Shown here: one piece after another, positions 34,855 to 36,218 of the stretch
Layout: each line of letters opens with the position of its first letter
Numbering within the stretch: the stretch's first letter is position 1
Assembly (NCBI GenBank): GCA_003165295.1
Contig: PLTC01000053.1
Span: 518-36,735, forward strand
Reading direction: 5' to 3'
DNA: 36,218 nt
Source: Rhodospirillales bacterium
Lineage (GTDB): Bacteria > Pseudomonadota > Alphaproteobacteria > Azospirillales > Azospirillaceae
The notes under the pieces: generated by a model
Seen by the model: only the letters and a program-made list of their open reading frames with translations
Databases searched by the model: none
Told to the model about the DNA's origin: nothing
Program-made: the position numbers and the translations under genes

Positions 34855-36218
34855 ATGCCAAGACCCGACTCCGACTCTGAACCCGACTTCGAGCCCGTCC
34901 CCGACGACCCTGCGGGCGGCGCCGTGGGCGGCGATATCACCCCCGACCCCGACACCGATGCCGGCCCGGAGGACGGCCCTGACGCCGGCCCCGATGGCGC
35001 CGGGGCCGTCGGCACTCTGGCCCACGGGGTGGCGGTGATCCGCGGCCACCTGCGGACGCTGCCTCAGCTTCCCGGGGTCTACCGGATGCTGGGCGGCGAT
35101 GGCACCGTGCTCTATGTGGGGAAGGCCAAAAGCCTGAAGAAGCGGGTGGCCAGCTATACCCTGCCCACCCGCCAGCCGGTGCGCATCCAGCGCATGATCG
35201 CCGAGACCGCGGCCATGGCGTTCGTCACCACCCATACCGAGGTCGAGGCGCTGCTGCTGGAAGCCAACCTGATCAAACGGCTGCTGCCCCGGTACAATAT
35301 CCTGCTGCGTGACGACAAGAGCTTTCCCCACATCCTGATCGCGTCCAACCACCCGTTCCCGCAACTGACCAAGCACCGGGGCGCCCGCGCTCCCGGGGCC
35401 GGCGACTTCTTCGGGCCGTTCGCCTCGGCGGGCGCGGTCAACCGGACCATCGCGGCGCTCCAGCGGGCCTTCCTGCTGCGCAATTGCAGCGACACCGTGT
35501 TCGCCAGCCGCTCCCGGCCCTGCCTCCAGTACCAGATCAAGCGTTGCACCGCGCCCTGCGTCGGCCGGGTCCCGGCCGCCGCCTATGCCGAACAGGTGGA
35601 CCAGGCCCGGGCCTTCCTGCGGGGACACTCCCGGGAGATCCAGGCCCGGTACGCGGCGGCGATGCTGGCGGCCAGCGATGCTCTCGATTACGAAACCGCC
35701 GCCGGCTACCGCGACCGGGTACGGGCGCTGACCGCGATCCAGGCGCACCAGGACATCAATTTCGAGAACCTGGACGATGCCGATGTCATCGCCGCCTGTC
35801 AGGAAGCCGGGCAGACCTGCATCCAGGTGTTCTTTTTCCGGGGTGGCTGCCACTACGGCAACCACGCCTGGTTCCCCAGCCACGACCGCCAGCAGGAGGT
35901 CGCCGAGGTGCTGGGCGCCTTCCTGGTCCAGTTCTACGAAAACAAGCCGCCGCCGCCCCTGGTGTTGCTCAGCCACGAGGTGCCCGAGCAGGAACTGATC
36001 GCCGAGGCGCTGTGCCTCCAGGCCGGCCACCGGGTCGAGCTGGCGGTGCCGGCCCGGGGCGAGAAGCGCCGCGCGGTGGAACACGCCGCCACCAATGCCC
36101 GGGAGGCGCTGGCCCGCCGTCGCGCCGAAACCGCATCCCAGGCCCGGGTGCTGGCCGGGGTCGCCTCGCTGTTTGACCTGGATCAGCCGCCCCGGCGGAT
36201 CGAGGTCTACGACAACAG
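34855..36218 (+). CDS. uvrC: UvrABC system protein C (partial, cut by the right edge)
   Basis: The first ~454 codons of UvrC, the nuclease that makes both incisions in nucleotide excision repair with UvrA and UvrB. The GIY-YIG domain starts at Gly74-Val75-Tyr76, with Tyr87-Val88-Gly89 and the lysine of GKAK. Four cysteines (211, 223, 231, 235) form the likely iron-sulfur site, and the UVR domain ([19 protein letters not shown]) begins near residue 270. The last visible codons, RIEVYDN, open the RNase H-like second nuclease domain. Before the GIY-YIG domain is an acidic, Asp/Pro/Gly-rich extension of about 55 residues. The ATG at 34855 is the first in frame after a stop at about 34819; the ribosome binding site is weak. 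The gene continues beyond the window. Confidence 0.94.
   Translation, partial: MPRPDSDSEPDFEPVPDDPAGGAVGGDITPDPDTDAGPEDGPDAGPDGAGAVGTLAHGVAVIRGHLRTLPQLPGVYRMLGGDGTVLYVGKAKSLKKRVASYTLPTRQPVRIQRMIAETAAMAFVTTHTEVEALLLEANLIKRLLPRYNILLRDDKSFPHILIASNHPFPQLTKHRGARAPGAGDFFGPFASAGAVNRTIAALQRAFLLRNCSDTVFASRSRPCLQYQIKRCTAPCVGRVPAAAYAEQVDQARAFLRGHSREIQARYAAAMLAASDALDYETAAGYRDRVRALTAIQAHQDINFENLDDADVIAACQEAGQTCIQVFFFRGGCHYGNHAWFPSHDRQQEVAEVLGAFLVQFYENKPPPPLVLLSHEVPEQELIAEALCLQAGHRVELAVPARGEKRRAVEHAATNAREALARRRAETASQARVLAGVASLFDLDQPPRRIEVYDN

Overview
The window is GC-rich, densely packed proteobacterial chromosome. The gene content points to the Alphaproteobacteria, perhaps a Rhodospirillales-like lineage. 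Two things suggest this: a type VI secretion (T6SS) locus built like the Agrobacterium imp locus (two TssC paralogues, TagJ/ImpE, TagF, Fha, a TssL with a C-terminal OmpA domain, no TssJ), and an SDR-uvrC neighbourhood of alphaproteobacterial type. The assignment is inference; no rRNA or tRNA is present to confirm it.

Layout. (1) 1-179: a hairpin-rich gene-free end. (2) 180-2699 (-): the DEAH-like helicase HrpB. (3) 2866-3489 (+): an exported PagL-like lipid A deacylase closed by a strong intrinsic terminator, then a small PAAR spike-tip gene (3645-3935, +). (4) 4012-13985 (-): one tight operon, transcribed tssK-tssL-tssM-tagF-vgrG-DUF4123 adaptor, covering baseplate, membrane complex, post-translational regulator and spike loading. 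(5) About 0.9 kb without a convincing gene (13986-14903). (6) 14904-16268 (+): fha, converging with 16355-19520 (-): clpV followed by hcp. (7) 19868-31287 (+): the sheath and baseplate operon tssB-tssC1-tssC2-tagJ-tssE-tssF-tssG, a PKMT-type methyltransferase, a small AT-rich permuted papain/NlpC-P60-like protein, and tssA. (8) 31424-36218: housekeeping genes recQ (-), a pteridine-reductase-like SDR (+) and the first ~454 codons of uvrC (+, cut by the window edge).

How it works together. TssB/TssC form the contractile sheath around the Hcp tube, and ClpV recycles it. TssA, E, F, G and K build and steer the baseplate. TssL and TssM anchor it in the envelope, with the TssL OmpA domain probably gripping peptidoglycan. 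VgrG and PAAR form the tip, with DUF4123 as cargo adaptor. Fha and TagF suggest post-translational control, although no PpkA/PppA kinase-phosphatase pair lies here.

The most interesting part is the two-gene insert between tssG and tssA. It holds a class I methyltransferase of the regulatory-domain (protein-lysine methyltransferase-like) type, and a compositionally foreign H-E-C permuted papain-like protein that looks like a T6SS effector but has no adjacent immunity gene. Also notable: TssC2 carries a ~63-residue insert containing a segment that resembles the N-terminal helix of TssC1, and the adaptor gene has no cargo gene beside it. All functions are read from sequence motifs by eye; no database search was run.
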